The translations under genes were made by a program, and so were the position numbers. The notes under the pieces are model-generated. The model had not been told where the DNA came from and did not search any database. It saw only the letters and a program-made list of their open reading frames with translations. Positions 17,107-27,723 of a stretch of DNA of 64,000 bases are shown here, in pieces (position 1 is the stretch's first letter; each line of letters begins with the position of its first letter). Source of the DNA: a bacterium (GTDB lineage: Bacteria > Desulfobacterota > Binatia > HRBIN30 > CADEER01); contig JAHBUY010000002.1 of assembly GCA_019637795.1 (NCBI GenBank), forward strand, positions 124,001 through 188,000, in the 5' to 3' direction.

Positions 17107-18337
17107 GGTCCGCGCCGTCGTGCACGACCGCCGCACGCTGGCGCAGTTGCTGGACGCGGCGACCCCCGCGACCGCCGCCCTGCTCGAGGGCGCGCTCGCC
17201 GGCGGCGAGCTGAGCGCCGTGGACGGCGAGCGCCTCCTGCAGGTCCGCGACGACGACCTCGCGGCCCTGGTGCGGGCCGCCGACCAGGCGCGCGCCAGCG
17301 ACGTCGGCGACGAGGTCACCTACGTCATCAACCGCAACATCAACTGGACCAACGTCTGCTTCGTCGGCTGCCAGTTCTGCGCCTTCGCCGTCCACCGCAA
17401 GGACGCCAGCGCCTTCAACCACTCGCTCGACGACGTGCTCGCCAAGGTGCAGGACGCCGTCGACCGCGGCGCCCACGAAGTCTGCATGCAGGGCGGCATC
17501 AACCCCGAGTCCGACGCCTTCTTCTACCGCGACCTGCTGCAGGCGATCCGCGCCCGCTTCCCGCGCCTCCACATCCACGCCTTCTCGCCGATGGAGGTCA
17601 TGTACGGCGCCCGCCGCACCGGCATGACCTACCGCGACTACCTGACGATGCTGCGCGACGCCGGCCTCGGCACCGTCCCCGGGACGGCGGCCGAGATCCT
17701 CGACGACGACGTGCGCGAGATCCTCAGCCACAAGAAGGTCGACGTGCGCACCTGGGTCGAGATCATCACCACCGCGCACGAGCTCGGCCTGCGCTCGAGC
17801 GCGACGGTGATGTACGGCCACGTCGAGACGCCGGGCCACGTCGCCCGCCACATCGCGCTCATCCGCGACCTGCAGAAGCGGACCGGCGGCTTCACCGAAT
17901 TCGTGCCGCTGCGCTTCATCCACACCCTGACCCAGCTCTACCAGAAGGGACTGGTGACGCCCCCGCCGGTCGGCCCGCTCGACCTGCGCGTCTACGCCGT
18001 GTCCCGCCTCATGCTGCGCGGCTGGATCGACAACCTGCAGACCTCGTGGGTGAAGCTCGGCAGCGAGCTGGCGCAGCTCACGCTCGCCGCCGGCTGCAAC
18101 GACTTCGGCGGCACCCTGATGGAGGAATCGATCTCGAAGGCCGCCGGCGCGGACTTCGGCGAGTACCTGCCGGAGAGCGAGATCGTGGCGTTGATCCGCG
18201 CCGCCGGGCGCATCCCTGCACAACGGACGACCACCTATGGGCGGATTGCGCCGGACGGCGCCACGCATCCGGGTCGCGGCGCTGGCTGGCGGAGTGGGGG
18301 CCGCGCGCTTTCTCCGGGGCCTGCGCTCGCTTCTTGA
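17096..18337 (+). CDS. cofH: 5-amino-6-(D-ribitylamino)uracil-L-tyrosine 4-hydroxyphenyl transferase, CofH subunit
   Basis: A 413-residue radical-SAM protein. C88, C92 and C95 (NVCFVGCQFC) are the cluster ligands. INRNINWTNVC, CMQGGINPE and the AGCNDFGGTLMEESIS segment near the C-terminus are family hallmarks. It joins tyrosine-derived 4-hydroxybenzyl to the ribityl-uracil for FO synthesis with CofG. GAGGAG precedes ATG 17096. The last 35 or so residues after RTTTYG are Gly/Arg-rich and read through the beginning of cofD, giving a 101-bp overlap. This tail is probably a by-product of the overlap and not conserved. Confidence 0.95.
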   Translation: MWDEVRAVVHDRRTLAQLLDAATPATAALLEGALAGGELSAVDGERLLQVRDDDLAALVRAADQARASDVGDEVTYVINRNINWTNVCFVGCQFCAFAVHRKDASAFNHSLDDVLAKVQDAVDRGAHEVCMQGGINPESDAFFYRDLLQAIRARFPRLHIHAFSPMEVMYGARRTGMTYRDYLTMLRDAGLGTVPGTAAEILDDDVREILSHKKVDVRTWVEIITTAHELGLRSSATVMYGHVETPGHVARHIALIRDLQKRTGGFTEFVPLRFIHTLTQLYQKGLVTPPPVGPLDLRVYAVSRLMLRGWIDNLQTSWVKLGSELAQLTLAAGCNDFGGTLMEESISKAAGADFGEYLPESEIVALIRAAGRIPAQRTTTYGRIAPDGATHPGRGAGWRSGGRALSPGPALAS

Positions 18338-19193
18338 TCCCGCGCGGCTGACCATCATCGGCAACACGGCCGACGACGACACCTTCTTCGGCCTGCACGT
18401 CTCGCCCGATCTCGACACCGTCACGTACACGCTGGCGGGGGCCGTCGGACCGCACGGCTGGGGCCTCGCCGATGATCGCTTCACCGCCCTGGCGGCGCTC
18501 GGCCGCTACTACGACGCGACCTGGTTCCAGCTCGGCGACCGCGACCTCGCCACCCACATCTACCGCACCGACGCGCTGCGCCGCGGCCGCACCCTCGCCC
18601 AGGTGACCGCCGAGATCGCCGCCCGGCACGGCGTCCGCCAGCGCCTGCTGCCGATGAGCAACGACCCGGTGCGGACGCGCGTCACGCTGGCCGGCGCCGG
18701 CACCATCGCCTTCCAGGACTACCTCGTCCGCCGCCGCGGCCGCGGCCGTGTGCGCGCCATCCGCTATGCCGGCGCCGACCGGGCGCGGCCGGCGCCCGGG
18801 GTGCTGGCGGCGCTGCGCGGCGCCGACGCGATCCTCCTGCCGCCCTCCAATCCGTTCGTCAGCATCGGGCCGATCCTCGCCCTGCCCGGCATCCGCGAGG
18901 CCATCCGCCGCCACCGCCGGGTCGCGGCGGTGACCCCGCTGGTGCGCGGCCTGCCGATCAAGGGCCCGCTCGACCGCATGCTGCGCGGCCTCGGCCACGA
19001 GGTCTCCGCCGTCGGCGTCGCCGAGCTGTACCGCGGCCTGGTCGACGTCTTCGTCCTCGACCAGCGCGACGCCGCGCTCGCGCCGCGCATCGAAGCGCTC
19101 GGCATGCGCCCCGTCGTCGCCGACACGATCATGCGCACGCCCGCCCGCTCGCGCGCCCTGGCGCATCTGGTGTTGCGCGCCCTGACCGCATAG
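18237..19193 (+). CDS. cofD: 2-phospho-L-lactate transferase, CofD
   Basis: A 318-residue protein. VAALAGGVGAARFLRGL near the N-terminus is the conserved CofD glycine loop. GNTADDDTFFGLHVSPDLDTV follows, with the metal-binding aspartates. LPMSNDPVRT and ILLPPSNPFVSIGPIL are family strands. It transfers the phosphoenolpyruvate- or lactyl-phosphate moiety from a guanosine-diphosphate-activated donor to FO, giving the F420-0 core. The start at 18237 lies inside the cofH coding region. A start a few codons later, nearer RVAALAGG, is possible and would shorten the overlap. The guanylyltransferase (CofC) that makes its donor is not in this window. Confidence 0.93.
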   Translation: MGGLRRTAPRIRVAALAGGVGAARFLRGLRSLLDPARLTIIGNTADDDTFFGLHVSPDLDTVTYTLAGAVGPHGWGLADDRFTALAALGRYYDATWFQLGDRDLATHIYRTDALRRGRTLAQVTAEIAARHGVRQRLLPMSNDPVRTRVTLAGAGTIAFQDYLVRRRGRGRVRAIRYAGADRARPAPGVLAALRGADAILLPPSNPFVSIGPILALPGIREAIRRHRRVAAVTPLVRGLPIKGPLDRMLRGLGHEVSAVGVAELYRGLVDVFVLDQRDAALAPRIEALGMRPVVADTIMRTPARSRALAHLVLRALTA

Positions 19194-19228
19194 CGCCGGC
19201 GCCCGCGAGCGCGTATGGTGCGCGCCGC

Positions 19229-19981
19229 ATGACCGTCTCGATCACCCCCCTGCCCGGCCTGCCGATGATCCGGCCCGGCGACGACCTCGGCGCCCTGCTG
19301 CTCGCGGCCGTCGGCGCCGCCGGCCTGGCGCCCGAGGACGGCGACATCCTGGTCGTCTGCCAGAAGGCGGTCTCCAAGGCGGAGGGCCGCCTGGTCGACT
19401 TGGCCACGGTCACCCCCTCGCCGTTCGCCGAGCAGATCGCCGCCGCCACCCAGGGCAAGGATCCGCGCGTCATCGAGGTCATCCTCAGCCAGACCCGCCG
19501 CATCGTCCGCATGGACAACGGCACGCTGATCGTCGAGACCGGCCCCGGCTGGGTGTGCGCCAACGCCGGCGTCGACGAGTCGAACAGCGGCGGCGACGGC
19601 ATCGTCGTGCTCCTGCCCGTCGATCCCGACGCCTCCGCCCGCCGCATCGCGGCGACGCTGCGCGAGCGCAGCGGGCGCCGGGTGGCGGTCATCGTCACCG
19701 ACACCTTCGGCCGTCCCTGGCGCCAGGGGCTGGTCGACTTCGCCCTCGGCGTCGCCGGCATGCCGGCGCTGCTCGACCTGCGCGGCAGCAGCGACCTCGA
19801 CGGCCGCGAGTTGCACCACACGGTGAACGCCCAGGCCGATGCGCTCGCCGCCGCCGCCGGCCTGGTGATGCGCAAGGGCGCCGGCATTCCCGCGGCCCTG
19901 GTGCGCGGCTACCCCTTCACGCCGGGCGAGGGCTCGGGGCGCGAGCTGATCCGCGAGAAGCAGTTCGACCTGTTCCGCTGA
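19229..19981 (+). CDS. cofE: Coenzyme F420:L-glutamate ligase, CofE
   Basis: A 250-residue protein, the normal length for stand-alone CofE. VVCQKAVSKAEGR is the family N-terminal motif, and VCANAGVDESN binds substrate and GTP. VIVTDTFGRPWRQG and ELHHTVNAQADALAAAAG complete the signature. It adds the gamma-linked glutamates to F420-0 using GTP. There is no C-terminal nitroreductase-like FbiB extension, unlike the actinobacterial protein. It starts 35 bp after cofD and is the last gene of the operon. The gene beyond is convergent, leaving a 19-bp gap with no obvious hairpin. Confidence 0.95.
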   Translation: MTVSITPLPGLPMIRPGDDLGALLLAAVGAAGLAPEDGDILVVCQKAVSKAEGRLVDLATVTPSPFAEQIAAATQGKDPRVIEVILSQTRRIVRMDNGTLIVETGPGWVCANAGVDESNSGGDGIVVLLPVDPDASARRIAATLRERSGRRVAVIVTDTFGRPWRQGLVDFALGVAGMPALLDLRGSSDLDGRELHHTVNAQADALAAAAGLVMRKGAGIPAALVRGYPFTPGEGSGRELIREKQFDLFR

Positions 19982-20000
19982 GCGGTCGGGGCGGGCGCCC

Positions 20001-20609
20001 CTACTCGTGGATCAGCACCGGCGTGCCCACCGGCGTGACGTTGTACAGGTACTCGATCTCGTCGTTGCTGACCGCGATGCAGCCCTCGGTCCAGTCGATG
20101 GGCATGTACTGGCGGTCGCCGAAGCCGTGGATGCCGACCATGCCGCCGAGCCGGGTCTGCGCGCTCGGGGTGTCCAGCTTCATGTTGGCGAAGAAGATGT
20201 CGGCCCACTGGTTGGCGTCGATCAGGCCGCGCTGGTAGCCCTTCTCGGCGTCGTCGATGTTCGGGTAGCTGATGCCGAGGAAACGGTCGAAACGGCTCGG
20301 CTTCTTGTAGGCGATGTAGTAGCGCCCCACCGGCGTCCGGTAGTCGCCGCGTTCCTCCTTGGCGAAGCGCGGGGCGCGGCCGAGCATGACGGCGAAGGTG
20401 CGGTCGACGTACTCGCCGTAGCGCAGCTCCATCTTGCGCTGCGATTTCCAGATCTCGATCGTCGGCCGGCCCGGCACCACGCTGCCCGCCCCGACATCGG
20501 CGGCGACCGCGCTCGCGACCATCCCGGTCGCCACCGCCATCGCCAGCACGCTCCGCCTCACCGCCGCATACACTCCCGGTGCCCTCCTCGACGTCGGCGA
20601 AAACACCAT
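20001..20609 (-). CDS. L,D-transpeptidase family protein (YkuD fold), exported
   Basis: A 202-residue protein with an N-terminal signal segment (VRRSVLAMAVATGMVASAVA) and a predicted cleavage near AVAAD. The YkuD domain follows. The catalytic region is HGFGDRQYMPIDWTEGCIAVS, in which the histidine and the cysteine of EGC match the H and SHGC positions of L,D-transpeptidases. The arginine usually following the cysteine is replaced (CIAVS). It probably makes 3-3 crosslinks or attaches proteins to peptidoglycan in the periplasm, or acts as a murein carboxypeptidase-like enzyme. It is divergent from the acyl-CoA dehydrogenase gene and stands alone. Confidence 0.85.
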   Translation of the reverse strand: MVFSPTSRRAPGVYAAVRRSVLAMAVATGMVASAVAADVGAGSVVPGRPTIEIWKSQRKMELRYGEYVDRTFAVMLGRAPRFAKEERGDYRTPVGRYYIAYKKPSRFDRFLGISYPNIDDAEKGYQRGLIDANQWADIFFANMKLDTPSAQTRLGGMVGIHGFGDRQYMPIDWTEGCIAVSNDEIEYLYNVTPVGTPVLIHE

Positions 20610-20714
20610 GTCGATGGCGCTCGGTCAAGCGGGCTTTCCCCGACCCGCCCCGGGGGCTTCTGGACTTGCCGGCGCCTGGTAGGAGATACAGCACGCCCTG
20701 GAGGGAGGACCGCC

Positions 20715-21878
20715 GTGAACGCGCCATTCGCCACGCCGACCGACGTGCAGGCCGAGCTCGTCGACACGATCCGCCGCTTCGTCGAGCGCGAGGTGGCGCC
20801 GGTCGCCAGCCGGCTCGACCACGACGACGAGTACCCGCACGCCCTGGTCGAACGGATGAAGGAATTGGGGCTGTTCGGCGCCACCATCCCGACCGAGTAC
20901 GGCGGCCTCGGCCTCGACTTCAGCACCTACGCGATGATCATCGAGGAGCTGTGCGTCGGCTGGATGAGCCTCAGCGGCATCCTCAACACCCACCTGCTGC
21001 TGGCCTACATGATCCGCACCCAGGGCACCGACGACCAGAAGCAGCGCTACCTGCCGAAGCTGGCCAGGGCCGAGCTGCGCGGCGCCCTCTGCCTCACCGA
21101 GGCGCACGCCGGCAGCGACGTGCAGCGCATCCGCACCACGGCCGTCCGCCGCGGCGACGACTACGTCGTCAACGGCAGCAAGATGTTCGTCACCAACGGG
21201 CGCGAGGGCAGCGTCTACGCGCTGGTGTGCAAGACCGACCCGCAGGCCAACCCGCCGCACAAGGGCATGAGCCTGCTGATCGCCGAACGGGGCCCGGGCG
21301 TCACCATCAGCCGCGACATCGAGAAGATCGGCTACAAGGGCGTCGACACGGTGGAGATCGCGTTCGAGGATTTCCGCGTCCCCGCCGCCAACCTGCTCGG
21401 CGGCGTCGAGGGGCACGGCATGCAGCACGTGCTCAACGGCCTCGAGGTCGGCCGCATCAACATCGCCTCGCGCGCCGTCGGCGTCGCTCGCGCCGCCTTC
21501 GAGCACGCCATCCGCTACGCGCAGCAGCGCACGACCTTCGGCAAGCCGATCTGCGAGCACCAGGCGATCCAACTCAAGCTCGCCGACATGGGCACCCGCA
21601 TCGAGGCGGCGCGCCTGCTGGTGCGCCAGGCGGCCTACAAGAAGGACACCGGCCAGCGCTGCGACCTCGAGGCCGGCATGGCGAAGCTCTTCGCCTCCGA
21701 GACCTGCGGCTGGGTGACGCTGGAAGCGATGCGCGTCCTCGGCGGCTACGGCTACACCAAGGAATTCCCGGTCGAACGCTTCTACCGCGACGCGCCGCTG
21801 ATGATCATCGGCGAGGGCACCAACGAGATCCAGCGCACCATCATCGCCCGGCAACTGGTGAAGCGGTATCCGGTCTGA
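20715..21878 (+). CDS. Acyl-CoA dehydrogenase
   Basis: A 387-residue flavoprotein, normal length. GTG 20715 is chosen because GGAGGGAGG lies about 7 bp upstream. CLTEAHAGSD is the first family signature and binds FAD. The C-terminal block RVLGGYGYTKEFPVERFYRDA, followed by IGEGTNEIQRTIIAR, is the second signature. The catalytic base of short- and medium-chain enzymes is a glutamate, and the IIGEGTNEIQ segment supplies it. It oxidises an acyl-CoA to the 2-enoyl-CoA and passes electrons to ETF. The chain-length preference is not clear. It fits with the acyl-CoA ligase and hydratase genes at 33008-36165. Confidence 0.93.
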   Translation: MNAPFATPTDVQAELVDTIRRFVEREVAPVASRLDHDDEYPHALVERMKELGLFGATIPTEYGGLGLDFSTYAMIIEELCVGWMSLSGILNTHLLLAYMIRTQGTDDQKQRYLPKLARAELRGALCLTEAHAGSDVQRIRTTAVRRGDDYVVNGSKMFVTNGREGSVYALVCKTDPQANPPHKGMSLLIAERGPGVTISRDIEKIGYKGVDTVEIAFEDFRVPAANLLGGVEGHGMQHVLNGLEVGRINIASRAVGVARAAFEHAIRYAQQRTTFGKPICEHQAIQLKLADMGTRIEAARLLVRQAAYKKDTGQRCDLEAGMAKLFASETCGWVTLEAMRVLGGYGYTKEFPVERFYRDAPLMIIGEGTNEIQRTIIARQLVKRYPV

Positions 21879-21984
21879 GCGGAACCGCCACGGACGGCGA
21901 CCACCACCGCCGCGCGCCACGTCGACCGGGATTCCCGCCCTTCGTCGCGGTCGCGGGTGCTCGGTCGTGGCCCCTGGGGAGACC

Positions 21985-22710
21985 ATGATCACCAACCCGC
22001 ACTCGCGCACCAACGTCCACGAGATCGCCGACGGCATCTACCGCATCAGCACGCCGATCCAGATCCCGGGCGGGGTCGGCGACTTCAGCTTCAACCAGTA
22101 CCTGGTGCTCGACGACGCGCCGCTGCTCTTCCACACCGGGCCGCGGCGGATGTTCCCGCTGGTGCGCGAGGCGGTCTCCCGCCTGCTCCCCGTCGAGCGG
22201 CTGCGCCACGTCGGTTTCGGCCACTTCGAGGCCGACGAGTGCGGCAGCCTGAACGACTGGCTGGCGGTCGCGCCGGCGGCCGAGGCCGCCTGCGGCGCGA
22301 TCGGCGCCATGACCTCGGTCGGCGACGTCGCCGACCGCCCGCCGCGCGCCCTGGCCGACGGCGACCGCCTCAGCCTCGGCCGCCACACGCTGCGCTGGTT
22401 CGACACCCCGCACGTTCCCCACGGCTGGGACGCCGGCCTCCTCTTCGACGAGACCACGCGCACGCTGTTCTGCGGCGACCTCTTCACCCAGGGCGGCGAC
22501 GGCGCGCCGGCGCTCACCGAGGGCGACATCCTCGGTCCGAGCGAAGCCTTCCGCGCCCCGCTCGACTACTATGCGCACGGCCCCAACACCGCCGCCGTCA
22601 TCGAGCGGCTCGCCGCCGAGCGCCCGACCACCCTCGCCTGCATGCACGGCAGCGCCTGGCGCGGCGACGGCGCCGCCCTGCTGCGCGCCCTCGCCCGGGC
22701 GGTGGCGTGA
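21985..22710 (+). CDS. Metallo-beta-lactamase-fold protein, flavodiiron-like metal site
   Basis: A 241-residue protein started at ATG 21985, which has GGGGAG upstream; an in-frame GTG at 21967 is an alternative. The metal-binding motif reads GHFEADECGS: H-x-E-x-D as in flavodiiron proteins and related oxygen reductases, rather than the H-x-H-x-D of hydrolases. PHVPHGWDAGLLFDE and FCGDLFTQGG carry later ligands, and the C-terminal CMHGSAW histidine completes the site. There is no flavodoxin domain in the polypeptide, so a partner would have to supply electrons. It may be an oxygen/NO reductase-like or a hydrolytic protein; function is not settled. It is 106 bp downstream of the acyl-CoA dehydrogenase. 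Confidence 0.75.
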   Translation: MITNPHSRTNVHEIADGIYRISTPIQIPGGVGDFSFNQYLVLDDAPLLFHTGPRRMFPLVREAVSRLLPVERLRHVGFGHFEADECGSLNDWLAVAPAAEAACGAIGAMTSVGDVADRPPRALADGDRLSLGRHTLRWFDTPHVPHGWDAGLLFDETTRTLFCGDLFTQGGDGAPALTEGDILGPSEAFRAPLDYYAHGPNTAAVIERLAAERPTTLACMHGSAWRGDGAALLRALARAVA

Positions 22711-22731
22711 CGCCGTCCCGTCGCGAGCCGG

Positions 22732-25271
<2,540 letters not shown>

Positions 25272-25320
25272 GATGCGCTCCTCGATCGCCGCTGCCCCTG
25301 CCCCCCGGCGAGCGCGATCC

Positions 25321-25336
25321 GTACCCGGGCGGGTAC
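25321..25336. repeat. Short perfect hairpin upstream of thrC
   Basis: GTACCC at 25321-25326 and GGGTAC at 25331-25336 form a 6-bp stem with a 4-nt loop, 50 bp upstream of the threonine synthase start. It could be an operator or leader hairpin. It is short, so chance is a real alternative. Confidence 0.3.
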
Positions 25337-25379
25337 CATGCGCCTCTGCGCCGGCGCAATGGACCCGGCGCGGCGGCGG

Positions 25380-26519
25380 CTACAGCGCGAGCTCCAGCAG
25401 ACGTCGCAGGACGACGCGGGCGTCGAAGTACTCGGCGGCGAGCGCCTGCGCGGCGGCCGCGTGCCGCTCGTGGTCGCGCTCCACGGCGGCGAGCGCCGCC
25501 GCCGCGCCCTCGCCGTCGACGAAGGTCAGCAGGCCGCTCCCCACCGGCAGATGGCCCGCGATGCCGGTGTCCTGCACGACCGCCGGTCGCCCCGCCGCCA
25601 GGTAGCAGGCGGTGCGATCGCTGAGCCAGCCGGTGCGGCCGGCGACATACCCCTGCTTGGCGACGGAAAACTCGCCGCGCGAGCCGCGCACGTAGCGGCG
25701 ATAGGCCTCGTCGTCGGCCGCCTCGCGGCGCGGATCGGACAGCCGCCAGCCGTGGGCGCGCAGCGCCGGCAGGTCGGGCTCGTCGGGATGGATGGCGAGG
25801 CAGAGCTCGAGCGGCACCGCGACGCGGCGCGGCAGGTCGATGATGCGCCGGAGCTCGTCCGCCTTCTGTCCGAACCTGATGCCCTGCCACTCGATCGGGC
25901 CGTAGCCGCGCCAGTCGGCAACCGTCGTGTAGACCGGCCGCTGCGCGGCGATCGGCTGCCACAGGGCGCGCACCACCGGCGGCGGCAGCGGATGCCAGCG
26001 CAGCCCGAGGGTCGGCACCGGACAGTCGGCGCGGCCGACGTTGAGGCCCACGGTGACGTAGGTGTCGTGGCCGGCGAGGTTCATGTCGACCCCGTACCCG
26101 GCCTGCCAGATCTGGGTGAAGCCGGGATCCAGGTCGACGTACACCCGCCGCCGCGCCCCCATCATCACGTCGCGCCAGTGCCAGCGGCCCGACAGGTTCA
26201 CGAACAGGTCGGCGCCCGCGGTCCAGTCGCGCAGCGCGGCGCGATCGGCGCCGATCGCCTCCTCGCCCTCGCCGAGCAGCAGGCTGCCGTCCAGGCGATG
26301 CCGCGCCATGACGGCGCGGAAGGCGGCGGCGTTCGCCGACTCGGCGAACGGCGCCGGCCGCCAGGCGGCGTCGACGCAGTCCCGCGCCGCGAGATGCTCG
26401 ACGTAGCGCACCTCGGCCCCCAGCTCGCGCAGGCCGAGCGCGAACTGCAGGAATGCCCAGGCGTAGCCGCCGGACCCGAGGGGATGGCGGGCCAGCCCGC
26501 CGGCGACCGCGACCTTCAT
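25380..26519 (-). CDS. Glycosyltransferase-like protein, paralog A of exporter cassette
   Basis: A 379-residue protein starting at ATG 26519. MKVAVAGGLARHPLGSGGYA is a GT-B type N-terminal strand and glycine loop. NLSGRWHWRD and YVDLDPGFTQ lie in the middle. The C-terminal block at residues 273-318, with SRGEFSVAKQGYV, GWLSDRTACYLAAGRP and VVQDTG, looks like the donor-binding region of glycosyltransferases. The same block is present in the gene immediately upstream (26528-27691), so the two are tandem paralogs. No membrane segment is seen. It is the last gene of a cassette with an ABC exporter and a glycosidase/glycosyltransferase fusion, and may modify the exported glycan. The family has no name I can give. 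Confidence 0.65.
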   Translation of the reverse strand: MKVAVAGGLARHPLGSGGYAWAFLQFALGLRELGAEVRYVEHLAARDCVDAAWRPAPFAESANAAAFRAVMARHRLDGSLLLGEGEEAIGADRAALRDWTAGADLFVNLSGRWHWRDVMMGARRRVYVDLDPGFTQIWQAGYGVDMNLAGHDTYVTVGLNVGRADCPVPTLGLRWHPLPPPVVRALWQPIAAQRPVYTTVADWRGYGPIEWQGIRFGQKADELRRIIDLPRRVAVPLELCLAIHPDEPDLPALRAHGWRLSDPRREAADDEAYRRYVRGSRGEFSVAKQGYVAGRTGWLSDRTACYLAAGRPAVVQDTGIAGHLPVGSGLLTFVDGEGAAAALAAVERDHERHAAAAQALAAEYFDARVVLRRLLELAL

Positions 26520-26527
26520 CGCCCCAT

Positions 26528-27691
26528 TCACGCCACGTCGGCGAGCAGGCGGGCGAGCACCCGCCGGCTGTCGAGCTCGCGCTCGGCGACGGCCCGCGCC
26601 GCCGCGGCGTGGCGCGGGTAGTCGGCCTCGATCGCCGCCACCGCCGCCACGGCCTCGTCGAGGGTCGTGAACGCGAACAACCCCTCGCCGCTCGCGTAGC
26701 GCGCGCTCCAACCGGTGTCCTGCGCCACCACCGGCCGGCCGCAGGCGAGATAGGCGGCGCTGCGGGTGCTGAACCAGCCGCTGCGCAGGGCGACGTAGAC
26801 CTGCTTGGCGACGCTCCACTCGCCGCGCGAGGCGCGCAGGTACGCCTGGTAGACGTCCATGGTGGTCGAGCGGCTCCAGGCGTCGACCACCCGCCAGCCG
26901 TGCGCCGCGAGCAGGTCCCGCGGCGGCTCGCCGCCCACCGCCAGCTCGAAGGCAACGCCGCAGCGCCTTGGCAGGTCGAGGAAGCGCATCATCTCGGCGT
27001 CCTTGCCGGCGCGGGCCACGCCGTCGATCACCGGCGCCGCGCGGCCGTGCGCCCACGACATCACGGTGGTGTACGGCGCGCCCGGCGGCGGCGGCTCGAC
27101 CGGCCAGCGGTCGAGCACGATCGGCTGTCGGGTCGGCTTCCATTCCAGGCCGCAGCGGGGCACGCCGCAGCCCGGGTCGCCGATCGCCTCGGCATAGGTG
27201 AGGAAGCGGTCGTGCTGGCGGATGAGGGTGGCGGAGAAGCGCTGGTCGTCGCTCGCGTCACCGCGCTCGACCGCCTGCAGCGTGGACTGGGTGAATCCGG
27301 GATCGGTGTCCAGGTACGCCGTCCGCCGGGCGGCGCGATAGGCGTCGCGCAGCCAGCAGGCGCCGGAGACGTTGAGGAAGAGATCGGCGCCGCGACAGAA
27401 GTCGGCGACCGCCGCCTCGGCGGCGCCGTGCAGCGCGCCATCCGGCGCCCGCACCGCCCAGGGGACATCGCCGGCGTCGATCCGCGCCAGCGCGGCGGTG
27501 AGATAGGCGAGGTTCGCGGACGGATCGTCGGCGTACGTCGCGGTGTCCGGTTGGTAGAACCAGCTCCCCGTGTCCTCGAGGTACAGCACCTCGGCGCCGA
27601 GGCGCCGGAAGGCGTCGACGTAGGCGAGGTAGTCCCAACTCAGCCCGCCGAGCGGATACGTGGCCACCAGGCCGGTGACGACGACGCGCAT
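26528..27691 (-). CDS. Glycosyltransferase-like protein, paralog B of exporter cassette
   Basis: A 387-residue protein starting at ATG 27691, paralogous to the 25380-26519 product. The N-terminus MRVVVTGLVATYPLGGLSWD parallels the paralog. Shared landmarks are LFLNVSGACWLRD, AYLDTDPGFTQ, LDLPRRCGVAFEL, AAHGWRVVD, and the block at residues 282-326 with SRGEWSVAKQVYV, GWFSTRSAAYLACGRP and VAQDTG. The middle third differs between the two, suggesting different acceptors. It starts 33 bp after the ABC transporter stop. Role in glycan transfer is inferred from fold-like features and neighbours. Confidence 0.65.
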   Translation of the reverse strand: MRVVVTGLVATYPLGGLSWDYLAYVDAFRRLGAEVLYLEDTGSWFYQPDTATYADDPSANLAYLTAALARIDAGDVPWAVRAPDGALHGAAEAAVADFCRGADLFLNVSGACWLRDAYRAARRTAYLDTDPGFTQSTLQAVERGDASDDQRFSATLIRQHDRFLTYAEAIGDPGCGVPRCGLEWKPTRQPIVLDRWPVEPPPPGAPYTTVMSWAHGRAAPVIDGVARAGKDAEMMRFLDLPRRCGVAFELAVGGEPPRDLLAAHGWRVVDAWSRSTTMDVYQAYLRASRGEWSVAKQVYVALRSGWFSTRSAAYLACGRPVVAQDTGWSARYASGEGLFAFTTLDEAVAAVAAIEADYPRHAAAARAVAERELDSRRVLARLLADVA

Positions 27692-27723
27692 CTCACCGGC
27701 CCGCACACGGGTTCGCGTGCCGC

